This document shows, piece by piece, positions 1 through 11,247 of a DNA stretch of 64,000 bases (the first letter of the stretch is position 1; every line of letters begins with the position of its first letter). Source of the DNA: Polaribacter sp. BM10 (GTDB lineage: Bacteria > Bacteroidota > Bacteroidia > Flavobacteriales > Flavobacteriaceae). Made by a program: the position numbers and the translations under genes. The notes under the pieces were generated by a model. That model searched no databases. It was not told where the DNA came from and saw only the letters and a program-made list of their open reading frames with translations. The stretch covers positions 1,260,001 to 1,324,000 of the forward strand of contig NZ_CP019704.1 in NCBI RefSeq assembly GCF_002005425.1. Direction: 5' to 3'.

Positions 1-284
1 CCTACAACCCCAGTAATGCCGTAACATTATTGGTTTGGGCTAATCCGCGTTCGCTCGCCACTACTAACGGAATCACTATTGTTTTCTCTTCCTCCGGTTA
101 CTTAGATGTTTCAGTTCACCGGGTTTGCCCCTTTCGGTACTATGTCTTCAACATAGTGGGTTGCCCCATTCGGATATCTACGGATTATAAGGTATGTGCC
201 CCTCCCCGTAGCTTTTCGCAGCTTATCACGTCCTTCATCGCCTCTGAGAGCCTAGGCATCCGCCATACGCCCTTACTTAACTTA
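1..284 (-). rRNA. 23S ribosomal RNA, 5' end (partial)
   Basis: The minus strand reads as the beginning of a bacterial 23S rRNA: just inside the start it contains the conserved GGCGGATGCCTAGGC and AGGCGATGAAGGACGTG blocks. The gene runs off the left edge of the window, so only about 284 nt of the 5' domain are present. It is the last visible member of a 16S - tRNA-Ile - tRNA-Ala - 23S operon transcribed right to left. The 5' boundary is placed at the TAAGTTAAGTAAGGGCG segment and may be off by a few bases. Confidence 0.95.
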
Positions 285-451
285 TTGTACTTTTTGCTAT
301 GATGTATAAATACATCACAACGAGCTCTTTTATATTTTTATAAATATAATAGATATAAATATCTATTTGTTCTCTATCTTTTTGATTCTTACGATATCAT
401 TTTACCAATATGTCAATGAACTTGTGGCCTATCTATTATAATTGACCGTTG

Positions 452-525
452 TGGAGAATATCGGAGTCGAACCGATGACCTCTTGCGTGCAAGGCAAGCG
501 CTCTAGCCAACTGAGCTAATCCCCC
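452..525 (-). tRNA. tRNA-Ala (TGC)
   Basis: A complete 74-nt cloverleaf on the minus strand. It starts GGGGGATTAGCTCAGTTGG, has the anticodon stem CTTGC/GCAAG around a loop holding TGC, and the T-arm GGTTCGACTCC. The acceptor stem closes with two G-T pairs. CCA is not encoded (the bases after the discriminator A are CAA). It sits in the 16S-23S spacer, as in most bacteria. Confidence 0.97.
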
Positions 526-530
526 AATTT

Positions 531-590
531 GAAATTCAGAATTTTGAATTCAGAATTACGAATTTAGAATTCTCTAGTTTCCAGAATTTC
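531..590. repeat. Three tandem 14-bp repeats in the tRNA spacer
   Basis: Between tRNA-Ala and tRNA-Ile lie three head-to-tail 14-bp units: AATTCAGAATTTTG (533-546), AATTCAGAATTACG (547-560) and AATTTAGAATTCTC (561-574), followed by a degenerate partial unit to about 588. Each unit is itself near-palindromic (AATTC..GAATT), so the transcript could fold in several ways. No function is known to me. Confidence 0.8.
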
Positions 591-610
591 CTTAAAGCAC
601 CTCTATTTTG

Positions 611-684
611 TAGTCCCGGGCAGACTCGAACTGCCGACCTCTACATTATCAGTGTAGCGCTCTAACCAGCTGAGCTACGAGACT
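611..684 (-). tRNA. tRNA-Ile (GAT)
   Basis: A complete 74-nt cloverleaf on the minus strand. It starts AGTCTCGTAGCTCAGCTGG, has anticodon stem CTACA/TGTAG with loop CTGATAA (anticodon GAT), and T-arm CAGTTCGAGTCTG. CCA is not encoded. It is the first tRNA of the 16S-23S spacer. Confidence 0.97.
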
Positions 685-765
685 ATAATAGCTTAATACT
701 TTTTTTATTTTAAAATTAACAGCAAAGAGTAAAATGTACCTTTTGTAACTCACCATCTTTCTCTA

Positions 766-2284
<1,519 letters not shown>

Positions 2285-2530
2285 ATATCTTAAATATTTT
2301 AATGAATAAGTTTCAAAAGAATTTACATTATTAATAATGTGGTTATTCTACTCTTTGTTTACGCTGTCAATTTCAATATTTTCAATGAACTTTTAAGGTA
2401 TCAAATCTTGCTCTTTAAAAACAAAACCTAAATCTTAATCTTGTAGAAATGATAGAATCGAACTACCTAACTTAAATTACCGTTATTCCAAAATCTCTCT
2501 GAACGTTTTCGCTATCTCGTTTAGCGGGTG

Positions 2531-2560
2531 CAAATATAAAACTTATTTCTAATCTAACAA
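2531..2560 (-). promoter_or_regulatory. rRNA operon promoter, proximal
   Basis: On the minus strand TTG (2558-2560), 19 bases, then TATATTTG (2531-2538) fits the Bacteroidota sigma-ABfr consensus TTG-N17-20-TAnnTTTG exactly. It is followed by CACCCGCTAAACG in the first transcribed bases. It lies about 245 nt upstream of the 16S 5' end and points toward it. Confidence 0.75.
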
Positions 2561-2634
2561 GAAAAATAAATCTTTTTTTTTAATTTAATTTCTTAACCCG
2601 AAAACTTGAACTTTTTTCCGAAAAATTCGGACTG

Positions 2635-2665
2635 CAAAGATACAATCTTTTTTATTTATAATCCT
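2635..2665 (-). promoter_or_regulatory. Possible middle rRNA promoter
   Basis: The minus strand has TATCTTTG (2635-2642), a perfect -7 box. The expected -33 TTG is replaced by TTA/TAG-like sequence near 2663-2667, so this is the weakest of the three tandem promoter candidates. Confidence 0.45.
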
Positions 2666-2755
2666 AATTAAAAATTACTTTTATTTTAAAGAATTTTAAA
2701 TAAAGCTAAAACGTTAATGAACTTGACTAAAAAGATATTTCTTTGTTAGCGGGTG

Positions 2756-2785
2756 CAAACATACAACCTCTTTTTAATTACACAA
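2756..2785 (-). promoter_or_regulatory. rRNA operon promoter, distal
   Basis: On the minus strand TTG (2783-2785), 19 bases, then TATGTTTG (2756-2763) matches the consensus exactly. It is followed by CACCCGCTAACAA, almost the same initially transcribed sequence as the proximal promoter at 2531. The two promoters are about 225 bp apart and share the block TTTGCACCCGCTAA. Confidence 0.75.
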
Positions 2786-3030
2786 CTATAATTTGTTGTT
2801 ATTTTAAACTATTTTTAACACAAAAGTAAAACCAATTAAAAATCAATAACTTACAAACAAGAAGTTCTTTTAATTTTTTAATAATAATTAATCTCTACTT
2901 TATAAAAACTGATAATTAAGTGTAATTTTAGGATTTTATCGTTTTTAAATAAAACTGTAAAATGGTAAAAAGTAGAAAACACATACAAGTGTATGCTTAA
3001 ATAAATGTGAAAATGTTGGCAAACTTGTTG
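2786..3030. other. AT-rich spacer, no feature seen
   Basis: Very AT-rich DNA upstream of the distal rRNA promoter. I see no open frame of credible length and no clear hairpin. The part nearest the promoter could act as an UP-like element for rRNA transcription, but nothing in the sequence proves this. Confidence 0.5.
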
Positions 3031-3190
3031 TGTTAGGGATTGAAATGACATCCTTTTTATGGGATACTTCTATAACCAAGCAAAAAATTAAGTGAGTTTT
3101 TAATTAAGTTAAGGATTAATTTGAGGAATAAAAGCTCATAAAAAGATATAATGTAAAGCCCGACCACGATTTTTTTCGTGGTAACACCCA
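3031..3190 (+). ncRNA. Candidate structured RNA element (GGGATTGAA...AAAGCCCGACC)
   Basis: The element begins TTAGGGATTGAAATGACATCC and ends GTAAAGCCCGACC followed by hairpin ACCACGA/TCGTGGT (3163-3182). Complementary segments nest: GGG (3036-3038) with CCC (3159-3161), ACAT (3048-3051) with ATGT (3151-3154), and CTTTTTATG (3053-3061) with CATAAAAAG (3137-3145, nine perfect pairs). The CATCCTTTTT / AAAAAGATATA core resembles the element at 6665-6739 and recalls flavobacterial intergenic RNA motifs. Family and orientation are inferred. The 3' hairpin could also serve as the terminator of the minus-strand DUF4294 gene. Confidence 0.5.
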
Positions 3191-3200
3191 AAAATATCGA

Positions 3201-3929
3201 TTATTTTTTCTTATTCCTTTTTTTTAGCATCTTAGAAAACATCTTTTTATATTCTTCTACATCAATTTTACCTTTTCTTGATGCTATTACTTTTACGTAA
3301 TCGAAGTCTAGTTTTGTTTTTTGGGCTTCTAATTTGTCTTCTTGAAAAGCTCTTTGCAGCACGTCTTCTATTAAATAGTCTTCGTTATTTGATTCTGGAT
3401 GGTATTCTGTTTTTAAAGATAACTTAAAAACATTTGCAGTTGTATTGTACCAAAACGCTTTCCAGCCACTTCTTAAACCTTTGATATTGTTAAAAGCTGT
3501 TTTACCGGTTTGACGATGAATTAACTTTATAAGTATTCTACCTTCTGTAGTGGTCATCTTTTTAATCTGATCTGTAAATTCGCCTTCTATATATTTTTGA
3601 ACTAACCTTGTATACTTTTTACGTTTACTTTTTGATTTTATTTTTTCTAATCGGTTATTTAAACTATCTAATCTTTGAGATGCTAGTTTTGCAAACGGAT
3701 ACGCTTTGTACACTTTTTTTTTGAACCATAAATAATAGCGAATGTCTTCTCTTGAAGTAAATTTATGTTTTGGTAACAATGCAATTTCATTTAACTGTAT
3801 TACTACAGAATCGCCAGGTTTAACAAAAATGTAATCTTCTAAGTTTTTAGGTAGAGAATCTACCTCTCTTTTCTGTGCAAAAGAGCAAATAGAGATAGAC
3901 ATTATATATATGTAAAGTATTCGTTTCAA
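3201..3929 (-). CDS. DUF4294 domain-containing secreted protein
   Basis: A 242-residue protein with an N-terminal signal peptide (about residues 1-18, ending CSFA) and then the DUF4294 region found almost only in Bacteroidota. Recognisable parts are a YYLWFKKKVYKAYPFAKLA segment near residue 65, a basic stretch KSKSKRKKY, and a conserved LIKLIHRQTGKTAFNNIK block followed by GWKAFWYNTTAN. The C-terminus is lysine-rich. The product is probably periplasmic. No function has been established for the family as far as I know. The gene stands just upstream of the rRNA operon and downstream of ligA, transcribed in the same direction as ligA with a 57-bp gap, so cotranscription is possible. Family call is firm; function unknown. 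Confidence 0.85.
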   Translation of the reverse strand: MKRILYIYIMSISICSFAQKREVDSLPKNLEDYIFVKPGDSVVIQLNEIALLPKHKFTSREDIRYYLWFKKKVYKAYPFAKLASQRLDSLNNRLEKIKSKSKRKKYTRLVQKYIEGEFTDQIKKMTTTEGRILIKLIHRQTGKTAFNNIKGLRSGWKAFWYNTTANVFKLSLKTEYHPESNNEDYLIEDVLQRAFQEDKLEAQKTKLDFDYVKVIASRKGKIDVEEYKKMFSKMLKKRNKKK

Positions 3930-3986
3930 AAAATGAGATTTGTTATTCTTATTGTCTTGTGCAAATTAAATACCAAAGTGCATTTA

Positions 3987-6309
<2,323 letters not shown>

Positions 6310-6636
6310 ATGAATGAACATGTACAAAAACTAAAAAAATTAGAAATCGACCGATCAGCTAATGGATTCTTGACAAATTTTAACAAGTGGACTATTGAAA
6401 TTGGTGAAATAATAGCTCAGGAACACAATATTCACCTTACAAATACACATTGGGATGTAATTTCTTTGATACAAGAACTATATAAGAAAAAAAAAGAGAT
6501 TACTATTGAAGCAATTACTAGAACTGAAATAGTGAATATAAATGAACTCTTCGATTTATTTACAGATGACCCGATTTTAGTTTCTACAAAAATAGCGGGA
6601 TTACCTTGCTTAAATAAACTTAAAAAAACCGCTTGA
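6310..6636 (+). CDS. DsrC/TusE-like sulfur-carrier family protein, atypical C-terminus
   Basis: A 108-residue protein with the DsrC/TusE fold signature: NGFLTNFNKWT near residue 18, LTNTHWDVISLIQELY near 43, and the closing IAGLP. Classical members end with a redox Cys pair, one about ten residues from the end and one penultimate, which carry sulfur. Here the first position is a Ser (VSTKIAGLP), the tail is CLNKLKKTA, and the only cysteine directly follows GLP. It may therefore not act as a canonical persulfide carrier and could be one of the regulatory or scaffold DsrC paralogues. No tusBCD, dsrAB or other sulfur-relay genes are nearby. Family call is good; role uncertain. Confidence 0.75.
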   Translation: MNEHVQKLKKLEIDRSANGFLTNFNKWTIEIGEIIAQEHNIHLTNTHWDVISLIQELYKKKKEITIEAITRTEIVNINELFDLFTDDPILVSTKIAGLPCLNKLKKTA

Positions 6637-6664
6637 AATTAAACTTTTGTTTGCAAACAAGTTT

Positions 6665-6739
6665 AGCCCTGATGGAGCTATTTGTTTGAGCTCTTTTGAG
6701 GAACGAAAAAAGCGAGTAGCGAGAGCAGGAAATAGCTTC
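6665..6739 (+). ncRNA. Candidate Flavo-1-type structured RNA
   Basis: The sequence AGCCCTGATGGAGC (6665 on) pairs with GAGAGCAGGAAATAGCTTC (6721-6739): AGC with GCT and CCTG with CAGG across an AAATA bulge. An alternative, mutually exclusive pairing of AGCTATTT (6676-6683) with AAATAGCT (6730-6737) is perfect. Layout and conserved letters match my memory of the Flavo-1 RNA motif of Flavobacteria, whose function is unknown. It lies 28 nt after the DsrC-like stop and ends 14 nt before a terminator hairpin. Confidence 0.55.
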
Positions 6740-6752
6740 TTGTAAAAAAACT

Positions 6753-6779
6753 AAGCCCAATACACAAAATATTGGGCTT
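6753..6779. terminator. Bidirectional Rho-independent terminator
   Basis: AAGCCCAATA and TATTGGGCTT form a perfect 10-bp stem around CACAAAA. A T run follows on the plus strand and TTAGTTTTTTT on the minus strand, so it can end both the DsrC-like transcript and the convergent gap transcript. Confidence 0.85.
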
Positions 6780-6821
6780 TTACATTTAACTTTTGTTAAA
6801 TGAATTTGCACTAAGAGTATT

Positions 6822-8264
6822 TTAATAATATGTAAATCTTCTAACTTTTGCTATGTGTTTTGCTAAACGAATTACTTGATGTGAATAACCGTATTCATTA
6901 TCGTACCAAACGTAAATTACAATTGTATCTTCGTCTGTAAGTGTTGCTTTGCTATCAAAAATTGATGGCGCAGTTGTACCGATAATATCAGATGAAACTA
7001 GTTCGTTGTCTATAGAATATTTAATTTGTTCTACTAAATCACCTTCTAGAGCATACTTTTTAATTAATGAGTTAACACCTTCTTTAGTAACTTTGGTATT
7101 TAACTGTAAATTTAAGATAGCTAAAGATCCGTTTGGTACCGGAACTCTAATTGCATTTGAAGTTAATTTACCTGCTAAAGCTGGTATTGCTTTAGAAACT
7201 GCAGCACCTGCACCAGTTTCTGTAATTACCATGTTTAAGGCAGCTGCTCTTCCTCTTCTATATTTACTATGCATGTTGTCTACTAAATTTTGATCGTTAG
7301 TATATGCATGTATTGTTTCTAAATGTCCTTTTTTAATACCATAATTATCTTCTAAAACTCTTAAAACCGGCGTAATTGCATTGGTTGTACAAGAGGCTGC
7401 AGAAAAAATATCTACTTTGTCTGGACTATTTTGTTTGTGATTAACCCCATGAACAATATTAGGAACTCCTTTTGCTGGGGCAGTAATTAAAACTTTACTT
7501 GCTCCTTTTGCTTTTAAATGTCTACTTAAAGCTGCTTCGTCTCTAAAAGCACCTGTATTATCTATAATTAAAGCATCGTTAATATTAAATTCTGTATAAT
7601 CTATATCTTCTGGTTGTTTTGCAGAAATCATATACACTGTAGTACCGTTAATTATAAGTGCATTATTTTCTGCATCTACAGTTACGGTTCCTAAGAAATC
7701 ACCATGTACAGAATCTACACTTAATAATGATGCTCTTTTTTCTAAAACTGTTTGGTTAATTTCACCACGAGTAACAATTGCTCTTAATCTTAATTGAGAA
7801 CCTTTTCCCATTTTAGTCATTAACTCTCTAGCTAATAAACGACCAATTCTACCAAAACCGTATAAAACAACATCTTTTGGTTGAATGTCTTTTGCAACTG
7901 TTGCATCTTTTAATTTATTCTGAACAAAAGCTACTTTGTCCTCTCCTTTTTTAGCACCTAAATAACATTCGTATGCCAATTTACCAATATCTAATTTTGA
8001 TGATGGCAACTCTATTTGCTGAATTGCTTTTGCAATATCTAACGCATCTAAAATAGAAATTGGTTTGCTAACAAATTCTTTAGCGTATTCAATTAAGTTT
8101 AAAACTTCACTGGCTCTTTTATCTACTAACGGGTTTCTAAAAAGAACTAATTCTATAGATTTATCATACCATAAATCGTTTACGATATTAATAAATTCTA
8201 CAGTAGCTCTTCTAGTTTGGGCTTGTGATAAAACTTCTTCGTTGTAATTTACTTTTGTTGACAT
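6822..8264 (-). CDS. gap: Glyceraldehyde-3-phosphate dehydrogenase, long form
   Basis: Catalyses oxidative phosphorylation of glyceraldehyde-3-phosphate in glycolysis/gluconeogenesis. At 480 residues it is about 140 longer than ordinary GAPDH. The extra part is an N-terminal, largely helical extension (about residues 1-130). The NAD-binding GFGRIGR is at 136-142 and the nucleophile Cys292 lies in SAASCTTNAITPV. The C-terminal WYDNEYGYSHQV block is present. This long form is widespread in Bacteroidota, so it is not an artefact. Single-gene unit: a TACTTTTG promoter box lies upstream and a bidirectional terminator downstream. Confidence 0.95.
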   Translation of the reverse strand: MSTKVNYNEEVLSQAQTRRATVEFINIVNDLWYDKSIELVLFRNPLVDKRASEVLNLIEYAKEFVSKPISILDALDIAKAIQQIELPSSKLDIGKLAYECYLGAKKGEDKVAFVQNKLKDATVAKDIQPKDVVLYGFGRIGRLLARELMTKMGKGSQLRLRAIVTRGEINQTVLEKRASLLSVDSVHGDFLGTVTVDAENNALIINGTTVYMISAKQPEDIDYTEFNINDALIIDNTGAFRDEAALSRHLKAKGASKVLITAPAKGVPNIVHGVNHKQNSPDKVDIFSAASCTTNAITPVLRVLEDNYGIKKGHLETIHAYTNDQNLVDNMHSKYRRGRAAALNMVITETGAGAAVSKAIPALAGKLTSNAIRVPVPNGSLAILNLQLNTKVTKEGVNSLIKKYALEGDLVEQIKYSIDNELVSSDIIGTTAPSIFDSKATLTDEDTIVIYVWYDNEYGYSHQVIRLAKHIAKVRRFTYY

Positions 8265-8292
8265 AGTTGTGTTACTATAATTTAATTTTCGG

Positions 8293-8300
8293 CAAAAGTA
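8293..8300 (-). promoter_or_regulatory. -7 box for gap
   Basis: TACTTTTG on the minus strand matches TAnnTTTG. It would start transcription about 20-25 nt upstream of the gap ATG. No well-spaced TTG is visible. Confidence 0.5.
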
Positions 8301-8350
8301 TTTCTTTTTTTGACAATACGAAATCGATTTCGTTAAAATTTTTAAAATAA

Positions 8351-8377
8351 AAAAAATCCCGATTAAAAACCGGGATT
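8351..8377 (-). terminator. Terminator of the degQ-like gene
   Basis: AATCCCG / CGGGATT hairpin (8355-8361, 8371-8377) followed on the minus strand by TTTTTTATTTT, 24 bp after the protease stop codon. Confidence 0.85.
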
Positions 8378-8400
8378 CTTTACATATTTACTTTATTGTA

Positions 8401-9789
8401 TTAATACCTAAAAACATATCTTTCTTTTTCTCCTTCTAAATTTATAACCTCTATATATAAAGGTTGTCCTTTACCTAAAGAAGAATCTAACAATTGTGAA
8501 ACTTGATCTGCATTGGTTACTGGTTTTTTATTAATTTTCGTAATGATGAAACCTTCTTTTACTCCGTAATAAATTAAATTTTTATTACCGTTTCTAACAA
8601 TTTTAACACCATTTTCTATATTAAACTTACGTTTTTCGGCTTTTGTGATGTCTTTAAGAATTATGTTAATACTGCTAGATATAAAAGTATCTTTCTTGGT
8701 AAGTTTAACATTTTTATTGATTAATTCTCCGTCTCTTTCAACAGTTAAAACAACTTCGTCTCCTGGTCTTTTTGCTGTTAACTGCCCTCTAAGTTCAGAA
8801 AATTTAGAAATTTTTACATTATTTACTTTCTTTATAATATCGCCTTCTTTTAAACCTGCTTTTTTTGCACCGCTTCCATCAGAAACAGCATCAATTCTAA
8901 CACCTTCTTCTTTAAATTCAGCATCAACATTAATACCTAAAATTGCTTGCTGTACTTGACCATATTCTAAAATATCATCAATTATTTTTTTAGCAATATT
9001 AGATGGTACCGCAAAAGAATATCCAATAAAAGAACCTGTTTTAGATGAAATTGCTGTATTAATTCCTATTAATTCTCCTCTTGTATTAACCAAAGCACCG
9101 CCACTATTACCCGGATTAACGGCTGCATCTGTTTGAATAAAAGATTCTATATTTCTATTTCCTTCTAAATCTCTACCTTTTGCAGACACAATTCCTGCAG
9201 TTACTGTAGATGTAAGGTTGTATGGGTTACCCACTGCCAATACCCATTCTCCAATTTTAATGGTATCAGAATCTGCAAAAGGAACATAAGGTAAATCTAT
9301 ATCTGCTTCTATTTTTAACAATGCAATATCATTAGCTGCATCTGTACCAATTAATTTTGCAGGATATTTTTTTTGATTATTTAAAGTAATTTCTAAATTA
9401 CTAGCACCGTCTATTACATGATTGTTTGTTACAATATAACCGTCTGGTGAAATTATAACACCACTACCCGTACCTACTTGCTCAAATTTTCTAGTACCAC
9501 TTCCGCTACCATAAAATCTCTCAATCCACGGATTTACTTGTGTTCTAACCGCGGTATTTTTTACGTGAACAACTGCGTGTACGGTACTTTCTGCTGCAAT
9601 TGTAAAATCTGTTGTACTTTCTACAGCGCCAGTACTTTTATATGTTGGTGTATAATTTGTACGAACAGTTTCAATTGGGTTTAATGTTCTTTCTACAATT
9701 TGTTCTTTATCGAATAGCATTTTATAACCACCTAAAGTAAGTGCTCCTCCTAAAATTGCCATACCTAGAAAACTGAATGCTTTTTTCAT
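8401..9789 (-). CDS. DegQ/HtrA-family periplasmic serine protease
   Basis: A Do-like envelope protease/chaperone that degrades or refolds damaged periplasmic proteins. The 462 residues comprise an N-terminal signal anchor (about 7-24), a trypsin-like domain with triad His124 (TNNHVIDGAS), Asp154 (AANDIALLKI) and Ser229 (NPGNSGGALV), then two PDZ-type domains (about 285-370 and 385-455). The second PDZ is degenerate, as in many Bacteroidota homologues. It starts at an ATG 30 nt below a TATATTTG box and ends at a strong terminator, so it is probably monocistronic. DegP versus DegQ naming cannot be decided from sequence. Confidence 0.95.
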   Translation of the reverse strand: MKKAFSFLGMAILGGALTLGGYKMLFDKEQIVERTLNPIETVRTNYTPTYKSTGAVESTTDFTIAAESTVHAVVHVKNTAVRTQVNPWIERFYGSGSGTRKFEQVGTGSGVIISPDGYIVTNNHVIDGASNLEITLNNQKKYPAKLIGTDAANDIALLKIEADIDLPYVPFADSDTIKIGEWVLAVGNPYNLTSTVTAGIVSAKGRDLEGNRNIESFIQTDAAVNPGNSGGALVNTRGELIGINTAISSKTGSFIGYSFAVPSNIAKKIIDDILEYGQVQQAILGINVDAEFKEEGVRIDAVSDGSGAKKAGLKEGDIIKKVNNVKISKFSELRGQLTAKRPGDEVVLTVERDGELINKNVKLTKKDTFISSSINIILKDITKAEKRKFNIENGVKIVRNGNKNLIYYGVKEGFIITKINKKPVTNADQVSQLLDSSLGKGQPLYIEVINLEGEKERYVFRY

Positions 9790-9819
9790 TTTTATCGATT
9801 TATATTAATTTTTAGTATT

Positions 9820-9827
9820 CAAATATA
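9820..9827 (-). promoter_or_regulatory. -7 box for the degQ-like gene
   Basis: TATATTTG on the minus strand, an exact match to the flavobacterial -7 element, about 30 nt upstream of the ATG. The -33 element is not clear. Confidence 0.5.
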
Positions 9828-9916
9828 TAATTTTAACATATTCAAAAAATCTGTTTAACTTGTTTTTAACTGACTTTAACCACTTTTTAACATCCCTATT
9901 TTAGTGCTTAAATACC

Positions 9917-9924
9917 TATATTTG
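9917..9924 (+). promoter_or_regulatory. -7 box fused to the dapF start
   Basis: TATATTTG is followed by only CAAA and then the dapF ATG. Transcription starting a few bases after the box would give a leaderless or nearly leaderless mRNA. Confidence 0.55.
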
Positions 9925-9928
9925 CAAA

Positions 9929-10699
9929 ATGAATTTAACTTTTTTTAAATACCAAGGTACCGGAAATGATTTTGTGATGATAGATAACAGAACAAAAACC
10001 TTTCCAAAACAAAATACTGACATAATTTCACATTTATGTGATAGAAATTTTGGTATCGGTGCAGATGGCGTTATTCTTATTGAAGAAGATGAAAATTCTG
10101 ATTTTAGAATGATTTATTACAATGCCGATGGTAGTGAAACATTTTGCGGAAACGGCGGTAGATGTGCTGTTGCCTTTGCAAAACAATTACATATTATTGA
10201 TAATAAAACAAATTTTGTTGCTGTTGATGGACCTCATTTTGCTGAAATAAAAAATGACATTATTTCAATAAAAATGATTGATGTAGATACTATTGAAGTC
10301 AAAAAAGACTCAGTATTTACGTATACAGGCACACAACATCATGTTGAGTTGGTTGACAGTTTAGATAATTACCCTGTTTTTGAAAACGGCAAAAAAATTA
10401 GATATTCTTACAACGATCCTGGAAGTAATGTCAATTTTGCAGAAATGATTGATGACGCTACTTTTAGAGTTAGAACTTATGAAAAAGGAGTTGAAAACGA
10501 AACTTTAGCTTGTGGTACAGGTGTAACTGCTGTTGCTATTGCAATGCATAAAATAAAGAAAACAAATAAAACTCAAATAAATTTGCCGGTAGAAGGTGGT
10601 AATTTAAAAGTGTCATTTAAAGAAAACAATGGAGTTTATACGGATGTTTACTTAAAAGGTCCAGCAACTTTTGTTTTTAAAGGAGAAATTGAAGTTTAA
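9929..10699 (+). CDS. dapF: Diaminopimelate epimerase
   Basis: Interconverts LL- and meso-diaminopimelate, supplying lysine and the peptidoglycan cross-linking residue. The 256-residue protein has the two catalytic cysteines in their motifs: Cys73 in TFCGNGGRCA and Cys195 in LACGTGVTAVA. The early FFKYQGTGNDF segment is also typical. It begins a probable operon: its TAA overlaps the next gene's ATG by one base, and mltG follows 24 nt after that. Length and motifs are complete. Confidence 0.97.
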   Translation: MNLTFFKYQGTGNDFVMIDNRTKTFPKQNTDIISHLCDRNFGIGADGVILIEEDENSDFRMIYYNADGSETFCGNGGRCAVAFAKQLHIIDNKTNFVAVDGPHFAEIKNDIISIKMIDVDTIEVKKDSVFTYTGTQHHVELVDSLDNYPVFENGKKIRYSYNDPGSNVNFAEMIDDATFRVRTYEKGVENETLACGTGVTAVAIAMHKIKKTNKTQINLPVEGGNLKVSFKENNGVYTDVYLKGPATFVFKGEIEV

Positions 10700-11223
10700 T
10701 GAAGACTTTAAAAGGAAATACTATTCATTTAAGAGCTTTAGAACCAGAAGATTTAAACTTTTTATATGCTATAGAAAACAATGAATCTTTTTGGGAAGTT
10801 AGTCACACTCAAACTCCGTTCTCAAAATTCATTCTAAAACAATACTTAGAAAACGCGCATTTAGATATTTACGAGGCTAAACAATTACGTTTAATGATCA
10901 TTGAATCTAATAGTGATTTACCAATTGGTATGATTGATTTATTTGATTATAATCCACAACATAAAAGAGCGGGAATAGGAATTTTAATACATCCAGATTT
11001 TCAAAAAAAAGGATATGCTGCCGAAAGTTTATCAATTTTTATTAATTATGCTTTTACCCATATTAATCTGCATCAACTGTATGCGAATATAACTTCTAAA
11101 AACACCAATAGCCTTAATTTATTTACCAAATTAAATTTTAAGAAAATTGGTACTAAAAAAGACTGGGTTTATTCTAACGGTAAATTTATTGACGAAATTT
11201 TATTTCAATTGATAAAACAGTAA
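10699..11223 (+). CDS. GNAT N-acetyltransferase (RimJ/RimL-like)
   Basis: A 174-residue acetyltransferase of the RimJ/RimL/SpeG type, transferring acetyl from acetyl-CoA to an amine. Visible features are the N-terminal LRALEPEDLNFLYAIENNESFW block, the acetyl-CoA loop region GIGILIHPDFQKKGYAAESL (about 95-115), and a C-terminal NSLNLFTKLNFKKIG. The substrate cannot be inferred. It overlaps dapF by one base (TAATG), suggesting translational coupling, and lies just upstream of mltG. Confidence 0.9.
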   Translation: MKTLKGNTIHLRALEPEDLNFLYAIENNESFWEVSHTQTPFSKFILKQYLENAHLDIYEAKQLRLMIIESNSDLPIGMIDLFDYNPQHKRAGIGILIHPDFQKKGYAAESLSIFINYAFTHINLHQLYANITSKNTNSLNLFTKLNFKKIGTKKDWVYSNGKFIDEILFQLIKQ

Positions 11224-11247
11224 CTTTGCCAGCTAAAACATATTTAA

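Noticed and set aside
30..302. 90-codon plus-strand ORF at the left edge
   Set aside because: It is antisense to the 23S rRNA 5' end.
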